Shown: piece by piece, positions 27,419 to 36,295 of the stretch
Numbering within the stretch: the stretch's first letter is position 1
Layout of the letters: every line of letters starts with the position of its first letter
Assembly (NCBI GenBank): GCA_000238815.2
Contig: AFXB01000008.1
Location: forward strand, 78,712-142,711
Source of the DNA: SAR116 cluster alpha proteobacterium HIMB100
GTDB lineage: Bacteria > Pseudomonadota > Alphaproteobacteria > Puniceispirillales > Puniceispirillaceae
Length of the DNA: 64,000 bases
Direction: 5' to 3'
The notes under the pieces: model-generated
What the model saw: the letters and a program-made list of their open reading frames with translations, nothing else
Told to the model about the DNA's origin: nothing
Database searches by the model: none
Made by a program: the position numbers and the translations under genes

Positions 27419-28042
27419 GTGTTGAGTTCGCCCATGTTTGCTTTCGCAATGGCTGTTTTTTTGTTGATCATCACGCCGGGACCGGGGGTGTTGTCCACTG
27501 CCGGGGTCGGCGCGGCGTTTGGCTGGCGGCAGGGGGTCATCTATGTGGCGGGCTTATGTGCAGGCACGAACCTGGTCAGTCTGGCGGTAATCACCGGCCT
27601 GGCGGCGATTATTCTGGCTGAACCTGTGGTGCGGACGGTGCTGCTGTTTGCCTCTGCCGGATATTTAAGCTATCTGGCGGTCAGGATCGCCACAGCCGGG
27701 GCGAAAATTGCCTTCATCCATACTGCTGCGCCCGGGTTTCTGGCAGGGATGATGCTGCAGTTTATTAATCCTAAGGCCTATGCGGTCAACACAACGCTGT
27801 TTACCAGCTTCGCCCTCTATCCAGACAGTTTCGCGGTGGAAACCGGCCTGAAGCTGATCATCATGAATATGATCTGGCTGCCGCTGCATCTGGTCTGGCT
27901 TTATGCCGGGGTGAAGCTGCATGCGCTGAATTTGCCTGCGCGAACGCAACGGCTGATTAATTTAGGGATGGCCACCTGTCTTTTGGCGGTTGTGGTCCTG
28001 TCGGTCTGGTCTGTTTTGATGCTGTCTGGCGGGGCCGGATGA
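27419..28042 (+). CDS. LysE/RhtB-family exporter
   Basis: 207 residues with about six hydrophobic segments. The family motif ITPGPGVLSTAGVGAAFGWR lies near residue 18 and the LysE-type LQFINPKAYAVNTTLF in the middle. Members export amino acids such as lysine, homoserine, threonine or leucine. The frame opens with GTG at 27419 and has an ATG at 27434; neither has a clear ribosome binding site, so the start is uncertain by five codons. It overlaps the following DMT gene in an ATGA, so both are likely co-expressed. Confidence 0.82.
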   Translation: MLSSPMFAFAMAVFLLIITPGPGVLSTAGVGAAFGWRQGVIYVAGLCAGTNLVSLAVITGLAAIILAEPVVRTVLLFASAGYLSYLAVRIATAGAKIAFIHTAAPGFLAGMMLQFINPKAYAVNTTLFTSFALYPDSFAVETGLKLIIMNMIWLPLHLVWLYAGVKLHALNLPARTQRLINLGMATCLLAVVVLSVWSVLMLSGGAG

Positions 28043-28944
28043 TGGGCGCGGTCCTGGCAGCGATATCAGGCTGGCCTGCAGCCATCCGGGCGGGGATGTG
28101 GATGACCGGGGCAATGGTGTCCTTCACCTGCATGGCCATATCCGGGCGCGCGCTGGCTGACCGGCTGGATACGTTTGAAATTATGACTTACCGGTCGATC
28201 ATCGGGATTGTGATTGTGCTGGTCGTGGCAAAATGTGCTGGAACCATGGGCCAGATTACAACCCGCCGGATGGGGCTTCATATCATCCGTAACCTGTTTC
28301 ATTTCACCGGTCAGAATTTATGGTTTTTTGCGGTGATCTATGTGCCATTATCGCAATTATTCGTGTTTGAATTTTCAACCCCGTTATGGGTGGCGGCTTT
28401 TGCCCCTCTGTTTCTGGCAGAACGTCTGACCCTGACCCGGTTTGCCGCAGCAGCCGTGGGGTTTGTCGGGATTTTGGTGGTGGTGCGGCCTGATTTTTCG
28501 GCTCTGCCGCCAGAGATTATTGCAGCTGCATTATGTGCGGTTGGTTTCGCCGGAGCGACCATCGCGACAAAGCTGCTGACAAGAACGGAAACCGTCACCT
28601 GTATCTTGTTCTGGCTGGTGATGTGGCAGGCTCTGTTCGGGCTGGTGATGGCCGGATATGACGGGCAGATGGCGTTTCCGAGCGGGGCTGAATGGGGATG
28701 GGTGAGCCTGATCGGCGTGTGCGGGCTGTGTGCGCATTTTTGCATCACATCTGCCCTGCAGCTGGCCCCGGCAACAGTCGTCACGCCGTTTGAATTCCTG
28801 CGTCTGCCAATGGTCTCTGTGGTGGGGGTCTGGTTGTACAATGAAGGGCTGGAATGGCAGGTATTTGCCGGTGCGCTGGTGGTGTTGTGGGCAAACTGGC
28901 TGAATATTCGCGCAGAGACCTCTGCCAAGCCCAAGCTGCGCTGA
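28039..28944 (+). CDS. EamA/DMT-family transporter
   Basis: 301 residues with about ten membrane segments in two EamA-type repeats (first around ALADRLDTFEIMTYRSIIGI, second around FAGATIATKLLTRTETVTCI and LGVWLYNEGLEW-like end). The drug/metabolite superfamily contains exporters and some uptake systems; specificity is unknown. Starts inside the stop of the LysE-type gene (ATGA). No terminator is evident after it. Confidence 0.85.
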   Translation: MMGAVLAAISGWPAAIRAGMWMTGAMVSFTCMAISGRALADRLDTFEIMTYRSIIGIVIVLVVAKCAGTMGQITTRRMGLHIIRNLFHFTGQNLWFFAVIYVPLSQLFVFEFSTPLWVAAFAPLFLAERLTLTRFAAAAVGFVGILVVVRPDFSALPPEIIAAALCAVGFAGATIATKLLTRTETVTCILFWLVMWQALFGLVMAGYDGQMAFPSGAEWGWVSLIGVCGLCAHFCITSALQLAPATVVTPFEFLRLPMVSVVGVWLYNEGLEWQVFAGALVVLWANWLNIRAETSAKPKLR

Positions 28945-29010
28945 TCTGGCTAAGATGATCCGGCCAGCCTTCGCCAGGCGGAATGATGGCCGTTACAATG
29001 AAATCAACAA

Positions 29011-29039
29011 TTGACCTTGAGGCGTTGAAAAACTAATCT
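29011..29039 (+). promoter_or_regulatory. Putative promoter of soeABC
   Basis: TTGACC (29011-29016) and TAATCT (29034-29039) lie 17 bp apart, 65 bp before soeA. The -35 matches 5 of 6 bases, the -10 only 3 of 6. Confidence 0.35.
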
Positions 29040-29103
29040 CGACGCCAGTGTGGGTGGGAAGAAAATCTTGCCCTGAATTGGTTTTTTTCAACAGGTCTGT
29101 TTC

Positions 29104-31941
29104 ATGTCACAACCTCAGCTTAACCCGTCTCCGCCAGTCTCTGACGAGGTCCGGAAAACTACCTGCTATATGTGTGCCTGCCGGTGCGGGATCAATGTGC
29201 ATTTACGTGATGGCAAAGTCCGTTATATCGAGGGTAATCGTGACCATCCGGTCAATCAGGGTGTGTTGTGTGCCAAAGGCAGCGCAGGCATTATGCAGCA
29301 TTATGCGCCGTCACGGCTGACCAGCCCCATGCGCCGGGTGGGTGAGCGCGGCGAAGGTAAGTTTGAGCCGATCAGCTGGGAAGAAGCGATGGCTATGGCA
29401 ACAGACTGGCTGGACCCTATCCGCAAGTCAGATCCGTCGCGGCTGGCGTTTTTCACAGGCCGTGATCAGTCGCAAGGGCTGACCGGCTGGTGGGCACAGC
29501 AGTTCGGGACTCATAATTTTGCAGCGCATGGCGGTTTTTGTTCAGTGAATATGGCGGCAGCCGGTATTTACACTATGGGCGGGGCGTTCTGGGAGTTTGG
29601 TTCGCCAGACTGGGAGCGTACCAAGCTGTTTATGATTTTTGGCGTGGCTGAAGATCATGACAGTAACCCGATTAAAATGGGGCTGTCCCGCCTGAAAGCT
29701 AGAGGCGCAAAAGTGGTGGCAGTAAACCCTGTGCGCACAGGCTATAACGCGATTGCAGATGAATGGGTGGGCATTACGCCGGGAACAGACGGTCTGTTTG
29801 TGCTGGCCCTTATCCATGAGCTGTTCTGTGCAGGTAAGATAGATCTGGATTACCTGATCCGCTACACCAACGCGCCATGGCTGGTTATTGACAGCCCCGA
29901 ACATGAGCAGCATGGCCTGTTTTTACGCGACAAGGACGGCGTTCCGCAGGTGCTTGACCGCAAAACAGGAAAAGCTGTTTCGAAGGATAAAAAGGCGGTG
30001 AAGCCTGATCTGAAAGGTGAGGTGGTCACAAAAGACGGGCTGCGGGCTGTACCTGTCTTCATGAAGATGGCTGAAGCCTATATGGATGACGGCTATGCCC
30101 CTGAGGCAGTTGCTGAGGCCACAGGCGTGTCAGCAGCCCAGATCAAAGCGATTGCTGCAGAATTGGCGCGGGTTGCGTTTGAAGAAGAAATTGTCATTGA
30201 CCAGCCCTGGACAGATTTCAAGGGTGAGCAGCATGACAAGATGATCGGCCGTCCGGTCTCTATGCATGCGATGCGCGGGATTTCGGCTCATTCAAATGGG
30301 TTTCAGACCTGCCGGGCTATACATCTGTTGCAGATTCTGCTGGGTTCTATTGAATGTCCGGGCGGTTTCCGCTTCAAGCCGCCTTATCCGAAGCCATCAA
30401 CAGCCCATCCGGCCCCTGGCCGCATTACAGAGGCAGGCAAGCCAGCATCCGGCCCGCCTTTGGGCTATATTCACGGACCAGAAGACCTGTTGATTGACGA
30501 GACAGGCGCGCCATTGCGTATCGATAAGGCCTATAGCTGGGATGCGCCTTTTTCCGCGCATGGTCTGATGCATATGGTGATTTCAAACGCCTATGCAGGT
30601 GATCCGTATCCGGTGGATGTGTTGTTTATGTATATGGCCAATATGTCGTGGAATTCATCAATGAATTCCGGCGGTGTGATGGAGATGTTGAAGGCAAAGC
30701 GGGAAGATGGCAAATATGTCATCCCGAAGATTATCTATTCTGATGCCTATTCTTCAGAAATGGTGGCTTTTGCAGATTTGATCCTGCCTGACACCACCTA
30801 TCTGGAACGCCATGACTGTATTTCGCTTCTTGACCGGCCCATTTGTGAAACAGATGCGGTAGCAGACAGTATCCGCTGGCCGGTTGTTGAGCCTGACCGT
30901 GATGTGCGCGGGTTCCAGTCTGTGCTGCTTGATTTGGGTGCACGTCTTGGCTTGCCGGGCATGACAAATGAAGATGGCAGTCCGAAATTTGCAGATTATG
31001 CGGATTATATGGTCAATCATCAGCGCAAACCAGGGATTGGACCTCTGGCCGGATTCCGCGGCGAAGAGGGGGATAAGATGGGGCGCGGTGAGCCGAACCC
31101 TGACCAAATTGAGCGCTATATTGAAAATGGCGGTTTTTGGGTTGAAGAAATTCCGGAAGGTGCGAAGTTCTACAAACATGCCAATACAGCATATCAGGAC
31201 TGGGCTGTGGAAATGGGCTTTTTTGATGCGCCGCAGCCCGTGACCTTCCAGCTCTGGCTGGAACCGCTGGCCAAATTCCAGCTGGCCGCAGGCGGACATG
31301 GCCCGCACACAGCCCCTGAGCATGTGAAAGACCGGATAAAGGCCCATTTCACACCGCTGCCGCATTGGTATGCGCCTTATGAAGGGGCTGCGCTGGGCAC
31401 AGATGAGGCCGATTACCCGTATCATGCGATCACACAACGCCCGGCAGCGATGTATCACAGCTGGGGATCACAGAATGCCTGGCTGCGCCAAATCCATACC
31501 CATAACCCGTTATATGTGCCCGGGCCAGTCTGTGATGAGGCCGGGTTAACAGATGGAGACTGGGCCTGGGTGTCGTCTCATCACGGGCGCATTAAGGTAC
31601 AGGTTAAGCGTATGGAAGCGGTAAATTCACGCACGCTGTGGACCTGGAATGCGATTGGTAAGCGGCGGGGGGCCTGGGCCCTTTCCCCAGATGCGCCAGA
31701 GGCCAAAAAAGGGTTTTTGCTGAACCATCTGATCCATGAATTGCTGCCAGGCAGCGAGGATGGGTTGCGGATGTCAAATTCAGATCCCATAACTGGCCAG
31801 GCGGCCTGGTATGATTTGCGGGTGAAGATTGAAAAGGCCGAGGAAGGGGCAGGGGTAACAGAACCTGTGACCGGCACACAAGCCGGACCAAACAGCCCGC
31901 CTGAAGGCTCATTGCGTTACGGACAGGAGTGGTCAAAATGA
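29104..31941 (+). CDS. soeA: Sulfite dehydrogenase (quinone), molybdopterin subunit SoeA
   Basis: 945 residues. A large DMSO-reductase-superfamily molybdoprotein. The N-terminal [4Fe-4S] motif is C21-x2-C24-x3-C28-x27-C56. The probable Mo ligand is C146 in HGGFCSVN, as in the SoeA/PsrA/ArrA branch, rather than Ser as in DMSO reductase. There is no Tat signal, which fits the cytoplasm-facing SoeABC enzyme known from Allochromatium and roseobacters and argues against periplasmic relatives. It shares an ATGA overlap with a four-cluster ferredoxin subunit and is followed by a DmsC-type anchor. The nearby taurine genes release sulfite, so sulfite oxidation to sulfate is the best reading. Thiosulfate, polysulfide or other oxyanion enzymes of the family are alternatives. 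A charged, Pro-rich insertion lies around residues 275-320. Confidence 0.8.
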   Translation: MSQPQLNPSPPVSDEVRKTTCYMCACRCGINVHLRDGKVRYIEGNRDHPVNQGVLCAKGSAGIMQHYAPSRLTSPMRRVGERGEGKFEPISWEEAMAMATDWLDPIRKSDPSRLAFFTGRDQSQGLTGWWAQQFGTHNFAAHGGFCSVNMAAAGIYTMGGAFWEFGSPDWERTKLFMIFGVAEDHDSNPIKMGLSRLKARGAKVVAVNPVRTGYNAIADEWVGITPGTDGLFVLALIHELFCAGKIDLDYLIRYTNAPWLVIDSPEHEQHGLFLRDKDGVPQVLDRKTGKAVSKDKKAVKPDLKGEVVTKDGLRAVPVFMKMAEAYMDDGYAPEAVAEATGVSAAQIKAIAAELARVAFEEEIVIDQPWTDFKGEQHDKMIGRPVSMHAMRGISAHSNGFQTCRAIHLLQILLGSIECPGGFRFKPPYPKPSTAHPAPGRITEAGKPASGPPLGYIHGPEDLLIDETGAPLRIDKAYSWDAPFSAHGLMHMVISNAYAGDPYPVDVLFMYMANMSWNSSMNSGGVMEMLKAKREDGKYVIPKIIYSDAYSSEMVAFADLILPDTTYLERHDCISLLDRPICETDAVADSIRWPVVEPDRDVRGFQSVLLDLGARLGLPGMTNEDGSPKFADYADYMVNHQRKPGIGPLAGFRGEEGDKMGRGEPNPDQIERYIENGGFWVEEIPEGAKFYKHANTAYQDWAVEMGFFDAPQPVTFQLWLEPLAKFQLAAGGHGPHTAPEHVKDRIKAHFTPLPHWYAPYEGAALGTDEADYPYHAITQRPAAMYHSWGSQNAWLRQIHTHNPLYVPGPVCDEAGLTDGDWAWVSSHHGRIKVQVKRMEAVNSRTLWTWNAIGKRRGAWALSPDAPEAKKGFLLNHLIHELLPGSEDGLRMSNSDPITGQAAWYDLRVKIEKAEEGAGVTEPVTGTQAGPNSPPEGSLRYGQEWSK

Positions 31942-32723
31942 CGATGCTGCCAATGGAATCACCCAAAAAGCTGGGCCTAGTGATTGACCTGGATATCTGT
32001 GTGGGCTGTCATGCTTGTGCGGTCAATTGTAAGGAATGGAATACAGGCGGTTATGGCAATGCGTTGTCTGATCAGGCCCCCTATGGCGAGGACCCGGCCG
32101 GAACATGGCTGAACCGGATCCATTCGTTTGAGGCAATCCCGTTTGATGATGCCGGTAATGCCGCCCCACAGGATGCACGGATTGTCCATTTTCCGAAATC
32201 ATGCCTGCATTGTGATGATGCCCCTTGTGTGACGGTTTGCCCGACAGGTGCAAGCTACAAGCGGGCTGAAGACGGGATTGTGCTGGTCAATGAAGATGCC
32301 TGTATTGGTTGCGGATTATGTGCCTGGTCATGTGCCTATGGCGCGCGTGAGATGGATGCAGAGGCAGGGGTGATGAAAAAATGCACGCTCTGTGTTGACC
32401 GGATTTATAATGATAATCTGCCTGAAGAAGATCGGGTTCCGGCTTGTGTGAAATCTTGTCCGGCGAGCGCGCGTCATTTCGGTGATTTGGCAGACCCGAC
32501 TTCAGATGTGTCGGTAATGGTTGCAGAGCGCGGCGGCATCGATCTGATGCCAGAACAGGGCAACCGGCCGGTAAACAAATATCTGCCGCCACGGCCAAAA
32601 TCAGGAACACAAGCCTGCGGGGCCGGCCGTGAGGAAGAATTATCGCTGGTGAAGATGGCTGATACCCCGAAAGCAGACGGTTTTGTGGGCTGGCTGGATT
32701 CTGCCTTGTCAAAGCTGGGTTAA
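31938..32723 (+). CDS. soeB: Sulfite dehydrogenase iron-sulfur subunit SoeB
   Basis: 261 residues from ATG 31938, which overlaps the soeA stop (ATGA); the GTG at 31929 is less likely. Four ferredoxin-type Cys clusters are visible: CVGCHACAVNC with the later CVKSCP, CLHCDDAPCVTVCP, CIGCGLCAWSC and CTLC. This is the electron-transfer subunit of DmsB/NrfC type passing electrons between SoeA and the membrane anchor. The C-terminal 60 residues are Pro/Lys-rich and extend beyond the core. soeC follows after 52 bp. Confidence 0.85.
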   Translation: MTMLPMESPKKLGLVIDLDICVGCHACAVNCKEWNTGGYGNALSDQAPYGEDPAGTWLNRIHSFEAIPFDDAGNAAPQDARIVHFPKSCLHCDDAPCVTVCPTGASYKRAEDGIVLVNEDACIGCGLCAWSCAYGAREMDAEAGVMKKCTLCVDRIYNDNLPEEDRVPACVKSCPASARHFGDLADPTSDVSVMVAERGGIDLMPEQGNRPVNKYLPPRPKSGTQACGAGREEELSLVKMADTPKADGFVGWLDSALSKLG

Positions 32724-32775
32724 CAAAGAATAAAAAAACAGCCGTCAACGGCCGTAAGAATTAAGGGTTGATAGG

Positions 32776-33690
32776 ATGCATCCTGCAAAATCAGTTATCT
32801 TTTTCACCACCATTTCAGGGGCCGGATTTGGTCTTATTGCTTTATTGGCCCTGACTGCGGGCATGGGGCATATCAGCTGGGACAAAAGCTGGCCATTGGC
32901 AGCTGTTGGCCTTGTCCTGGCGGTGGCCGGGCTTGTTTCGTCAACCTTCCACCTGGGTAACCCGCAGCGGGCCTGGCGTGCCTTCAGCCAATGGCAGTCC
33001 AGCTGGTTGTCCCGTGAAGGCGTGCTGGCTGTGGTGACCTGCGGGCTGTTCGGGCTGTGGGTTGCGGGCGGCATGACCGGCTATATCCTGCCAAATGAAA
33101 CCGGCTTTGCGGTCGCCGCCTTATGCGTGCTGACCGTCTTTGCCACAGCCATGATTTATGCCCAATTGCGTCCTGTTCCGCGCTGGCATAGCTGGCTGAC
33201 CCCGGCCAGCTATCTGGGTTTTGCGCTGTCTTCAGGCATGTTGCTGATGGTTATGCTGCACCCGCATTATGACGGTATGGCAGGTGGCGCGCTGGGTTGT
33301 CTTGTGCTGGCCTGGGCGGTTAAGGCGATGTGGTGGTCACGGGCAGCTAAAACAGATGTCCGTTCCAGCGGGTCTGATACCGCAACAGCGACTGGCCTTG
33401 CCGGCTATGCGGATATAAAGCTGTTTGAAAAACCGCATATGACAAAAAATTACCTGATGAAGGAAATGGTCTTTGAAGTGGGCCGCAAACATGGCCGAAA
33501 ATTACGCGTGATTGCGTTATTGCTGGGGGCGGTGATACCTGCGCTATTGTTAGGCCTCAGCCTTGTCATTGGCGGGCATGTGGCGGTGATGGTGCTGGCG
33601 GTGGCCGCGCATTTATGCGGGCTGTTTGTTGAACGCTGGCTGTTCTTTGCTGAAGCTGAACATGTGGTGTCTTTATATTACGGCCGGTGA
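32776..33690 (+). CDS. soeC: DmsC-type membrane anchor subunit SoeC
   Basis: 304 residues, about eight hydrophobic segments, starting MHPAKSVIFFTTISGAGFGL. The DmsC-like motifs STFHLGNPQRAWRAFSQWQS and SWLSREGVLAVV and the C-terminal HLCGLFVERWLFFAEAEHVV identify the quinone-interacting anchor of a complex iron-sulfur molybdoenzyme. It would hold SoeAB at the inner membrane and deliver electrons to ubiquinone. Starts 52 bp after soeB; a short GC-rich inverted repeat in that gap may tune expression. Confidence 0.85.
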   Translation: MHPAKSVIFFTTISGAGFGLIALLALTAGMGHISWDKSWPLAAVGLVLAVAGLVSSTFHLGNPQRAWRAFSQWQSSWLSREGVLAVVTCGLFGLWVAGGMTGYILPNETGFAVAALCVLTVFATAMIYAQLRPVPRWHSWLTPASYLGFALSSGMLLMVMLHPHYDGMAGGALGCLVLAWAVKAMWWSRAAKTDVRSSGSDTATATGLAGYADIKLFEKPHMTKNYLMKEMVFEVGRKHGRKLRVIALLLGAVIPALLLGLSLVIGGHVAVMVLAVAAHLCGLFVERWLFFAEAEHVVSLYYGR

Positions 33691-33796
33691 GGGGGACTGC
33701 TGCCTTTTATGAGCACTCACAGACGCTGCGCAGTCAGGATAAAGGCAGGTTGGATTGGCGGCTTATACGCTTTAGTTTTTCAATTGGTATAGCTGA

Positions 33797-34260
33797 CTAA
33801 CCCCGCCCAGCTAGAACGCCGTGCCCGTGATAACGCTGTTTTTTAAAAATACGGTGACGGTTACTTTGTCTGACTTGGTTGAAGCCATGTTTCCTCAGAG
33901 CCAGTTCAACAGGATTAAAGGTTAAATTGGCCGCCAATTCTTGCCACGTCCGTCTCTCGGTTCTGAATGGCTGACGCCATATCCACCGAAGCACGCAATA
34001 CATAACCCAACGCAAATAATATTCGGTCTTCGTTGTTAAGGGCATATGATAACAGCGTAATTCTTTTGCAGATATCTCGCCAGCCTCAAAATCCCTGGCC
34101 TATTCCTCTATGCAGGTCAGCCATGATTTTGTGGCTGCCTCCACATTACTTTCAACGTCTGAAAGATAAGGATAGCTGGTGAACACCTCAACCTGGCCGT
34201 CTTCGTGGAAAAATACGAAATAGGATTGTCAGCGACATGGGCTTCAAGCGCATGGCGAAC
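33797..34260 (-). pseudogene. Decayed ORF of unknown function
   Basis: The 675-bp space between soeC and tauC holds no intact gene, but the minus strand reads as a plausible protein in pieces. The open part (34045-33797, 82 residues) continues upstream in the same frame as ARDFEAGEISAKELRCYH, through a TAG at 34102-34100, into VEAATKSWLTCIEE and EVFTSYPYLSDVESN. Upstream of about 34215 the likely continuation (SVRHALEAHVADNPISYF) is in another frame. One nonsense codon plus one frameshift suggest a dead gene. I do not recognise the family. The boundaries are approximate. Confidence 0.45.
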
Positions 34261-34306
34261 AGACTTGCATATCTAACATGTCTTTATGCCTGCCAGTAAG
34301 GAGAGC

Positions 34307-34344
34307 GTCTTGAGACACACGCCAAAAGGCGTAAGTATCAAGAC
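34307..34344. repeat. Inverted repeat downstream of tauC
   Basis: GTCTTGA (34307-34313) pairs with TCAAGAC (34338-34344), and inside it ACGCC (34319-34323) pairs with GGCGT (34328-34332) around an AAAA loop; the two stems are separated by a 5x5 internal loop. No T-run follows on either strand, so it is not a classic terminator. It could be a processed 3' end of the tau transcript or a protein-binding site. Confidence 0.5.
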
Positions 34345-34366
34345 AATTCCCCTTAACAGGAAAGGC

Positions 34367-36295
34367 TTACCCCTTGCCGCGCCACGGGATGGTTTTATTA
34401 ATCACCCAGCGCATGATGAGGTCAAACACCAGTCCCAATATTCCCATGATCAAGATGGTCACCCAGATCAGCTCATAGTCTGACACCGTCCGGGCCACAT
34501 TTTCAATAAAGCCCACACCAGTTGTACCGGCCAGCATCTCAGCTGCCACCAATGTGCCCCAGCACACCCCGATAGCAATCCGGATTCCGGTCAGGATTTC
34601 CGGCATTGCATTTGGCAGGATGACATGACGCAGGATTTGATTATCTGTCGCGCCCAAAGAATGCGAGGCACGGATTTTTGAGAGTTGCGTGCCAGATGCA
34701 CCGGTCCGGGCAGAAATCACCATAATCGCGAAGGCCACCATGAACAGCAAGAAGATCTTGCCATCATCCTGAATCCCGAAAATGGTCAGAATAAGCGGAG
34801 CCCAGGCCAGTGGCGGCACAGGACGGTAAAGTTCAATCAACGGGTCAAAGAAGGATTTGAAGAAGCGTGAGACGCCCATATAAATACCCAATGGCACACC
34901 CAGCAGAATTCCGAAGCCCATCGCCACAATTACCCGGAACAAAGAATCCCAGATATGGCCGTCCAGCATAGGCACAGAGCCTAAGTAGACTTCGCCTTGC
35001 GCAAAGGCCAGCAGTTTGTCTTTATAATTCGGTACAAAGCTGCCATCCGGCTGATGCCGGGCATAGTCACCAGGCAGCATGTCAATCAGACCATCAGGGA
35101 TTAAGAAGGCCACAACATCGGCCACAGGCAGCCATTTCCACCATAATAAGGTGGTCCCTTTATAGCCGCCGCCCGCCTCCAGGTCAGGATTTGCTAATTT
35201 GCCGAAAGTAGCGACAACATCAGTTGGCTTTGGCAGCCAGCGTCCGGGACCCTGTTCAGAACAAATGGTCTTGGATTTGACCACACCTTCGCCAGGGAAG
35301 AACACCGCTTCAATGAAGCCAAGGCTGCCCTTGGTGTCGTCAACAGTCCGGTACAGGGTCTGCACAGATGCATTTACCGTATCCAGCGCATCAGCAGGGA
35401 ATATGGTGCCGTCATCAACACGTTTGTAAATCCGTTCAACGGCCTTGATATAGGCTGCCCGCGCCTTGTCCACAGCCTCATCGCCTGTTGGCTGTTTATT
35501 ACCCTCTTTCAGGGCAGCGATATCAGCTTTGGTTGCGGCGATCAGCTGGTCAGCTTCAGCAGATTTATTGCGCAGTTTCAAAAAGCGTTTTGCCACATCT
35601 TTGATGTCCTGGGATACAGCGTCAAACAGCACCCCCTTAGGCGTCATGGGCAGCAGCCCGATTTCTTCGTCAGCTACCCCCCATTTTGGCTGGGCAAGAG
35701 CGTCTGATGTCGGGGTCAGACCGTCATATCCGGCGCTGATTCTGTTGGTGATCTGATCCAGGTCTGCGGCCACCCGGTCTAGAGCGGCAAAGGATTCAGG
35801 AGCCTGGTTATCCGGATTTGAAAAAGCAGAGATAATGGCTCTGGTCTGGTCAATGGCGGCTAGCAGGCGGCGTTGTTCTGCAGCAGAAAATACAGCTTCA
35901 GGCAAACGTGCTTCAAGCTCATCCAGCTGCTGGACGTTACGGACCACCAATGTGGTCGACTTGTAATAGCGAGACTGCATCGGCAGGGCAGCAGTAATCG
36001 GTGACATGGCTTCATCGATTTTTGCCACCTGACACATTTCATTGCCAGCATCAGGGAAATAAGCCCGGCCCATACCCCAGGAAAAATAGAACCAGATCAG
36101 AAGCAGAGCCGATACCCCGCATAATGCCCAGTACCAGCCCCCTTTGGTGCGTTCAGGGTCGCCAAATACTTCATCCTTGGCCCGCAGAACAGATTGTTTC
36201 AGGCCAATGTAAAGTGAAACACCTAAAGTGACAAACAGGCCGAAAATGATAAAAGCGGCAATCAGCGCGCGTTCTTGTGATAAAAAGTCAAGCAC
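34367..36295 (-). CDS. tauC: Taurine-type ABC transporter permease with large N-terminal extension
   Basis: 642 residues, about twice the size of ordinary TauC. Residues from about 444 on are a standard BPD_transp_1 permease: SLFRVIVAMGFGILLGVPLG, the EAA loop SLGATDNQILRHVILPNAMP, and GTTGVGFIENVARTVSDYEL near the end. The first 443 residues hold two membrane segments (about 10-32 and 53-72), then a long soluble, helix-rich part, probably periplasmic, containing ETALP-like charged repeats and two Cys. The permease passes substrate through the inner membrane and works with TauB. It overlaps tauB by 8 bp. The extension may dock the binding protein or sense substrate; this is a guess. Substrate is inferred from xsc and soe nearby; glycine betaine or other sulfonates remain possible. 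Confidence 0.82.
   Translation of the reverse strand: MLDFLSQERALIAAFIIFGLFVTLGVSLYIGLKQSVLRAKDEVFGDPERTKGGWYWALCGVSALLLIWFYFSWGMGRAYFPDAGNEMCQVAKIDEAMSPITAALPMQSRYYKSTTLVVRNVQQLDELEARLPEAVFSAAEQRRLLAAIDQTRAIISAFSNPDNQAPESFAALDRVAADLDQITNRISAGYDGLTPTSDALAQPKWGVADEEIGLLPMTPKGVLFDAVSQDIKDVAKRFLKLRNKSAEADQLIAATKADIAALKEGNKQPTGDEAVDKARAAYIKAVERIYKRVDDGTIFPADALDTVNASVQTLYRTVDDTKGSLGFIEAVFFPGEGVVKSKTICSEQGPGRWLPKPTDVVATFGKLANPDLEAGGGYKGTTLLWWKWLPVADVVAFLIPDGLIDMLPGDYARHQPDGSFVPNYKDKLLAFAQGEVYLGSVPMLDGHIWDSLFRVIVAMGFGILLGVPLGIYMGVSRFFKSFFDPLIELYRPVPPLAWAPLILTIFGIQDDGKIFLLFMVAFAIMVISARTGASGTQLSKIRASHSLGATDNQILRHVILPNAMPEILTGIRIAIGVCWGTLVAAEMLAGTTGVGFIENVARTVSDYELIWVTILIMGILGLVFDLIMRWVINKTIPWRGKG

Noticed and set aside
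28338..28934. 198-codon minus-strand frame opposite the DMT transporter
   Set aside because: Low-complexity Thr/Asn/Ala-rich shadow of a membrane protein gene.
30754..31458. 234-codon minus-strand frame inside soeA
   Set aside because: Antisense shadow of a clear molybdoprotein gene; no start signal or recognisable domain.
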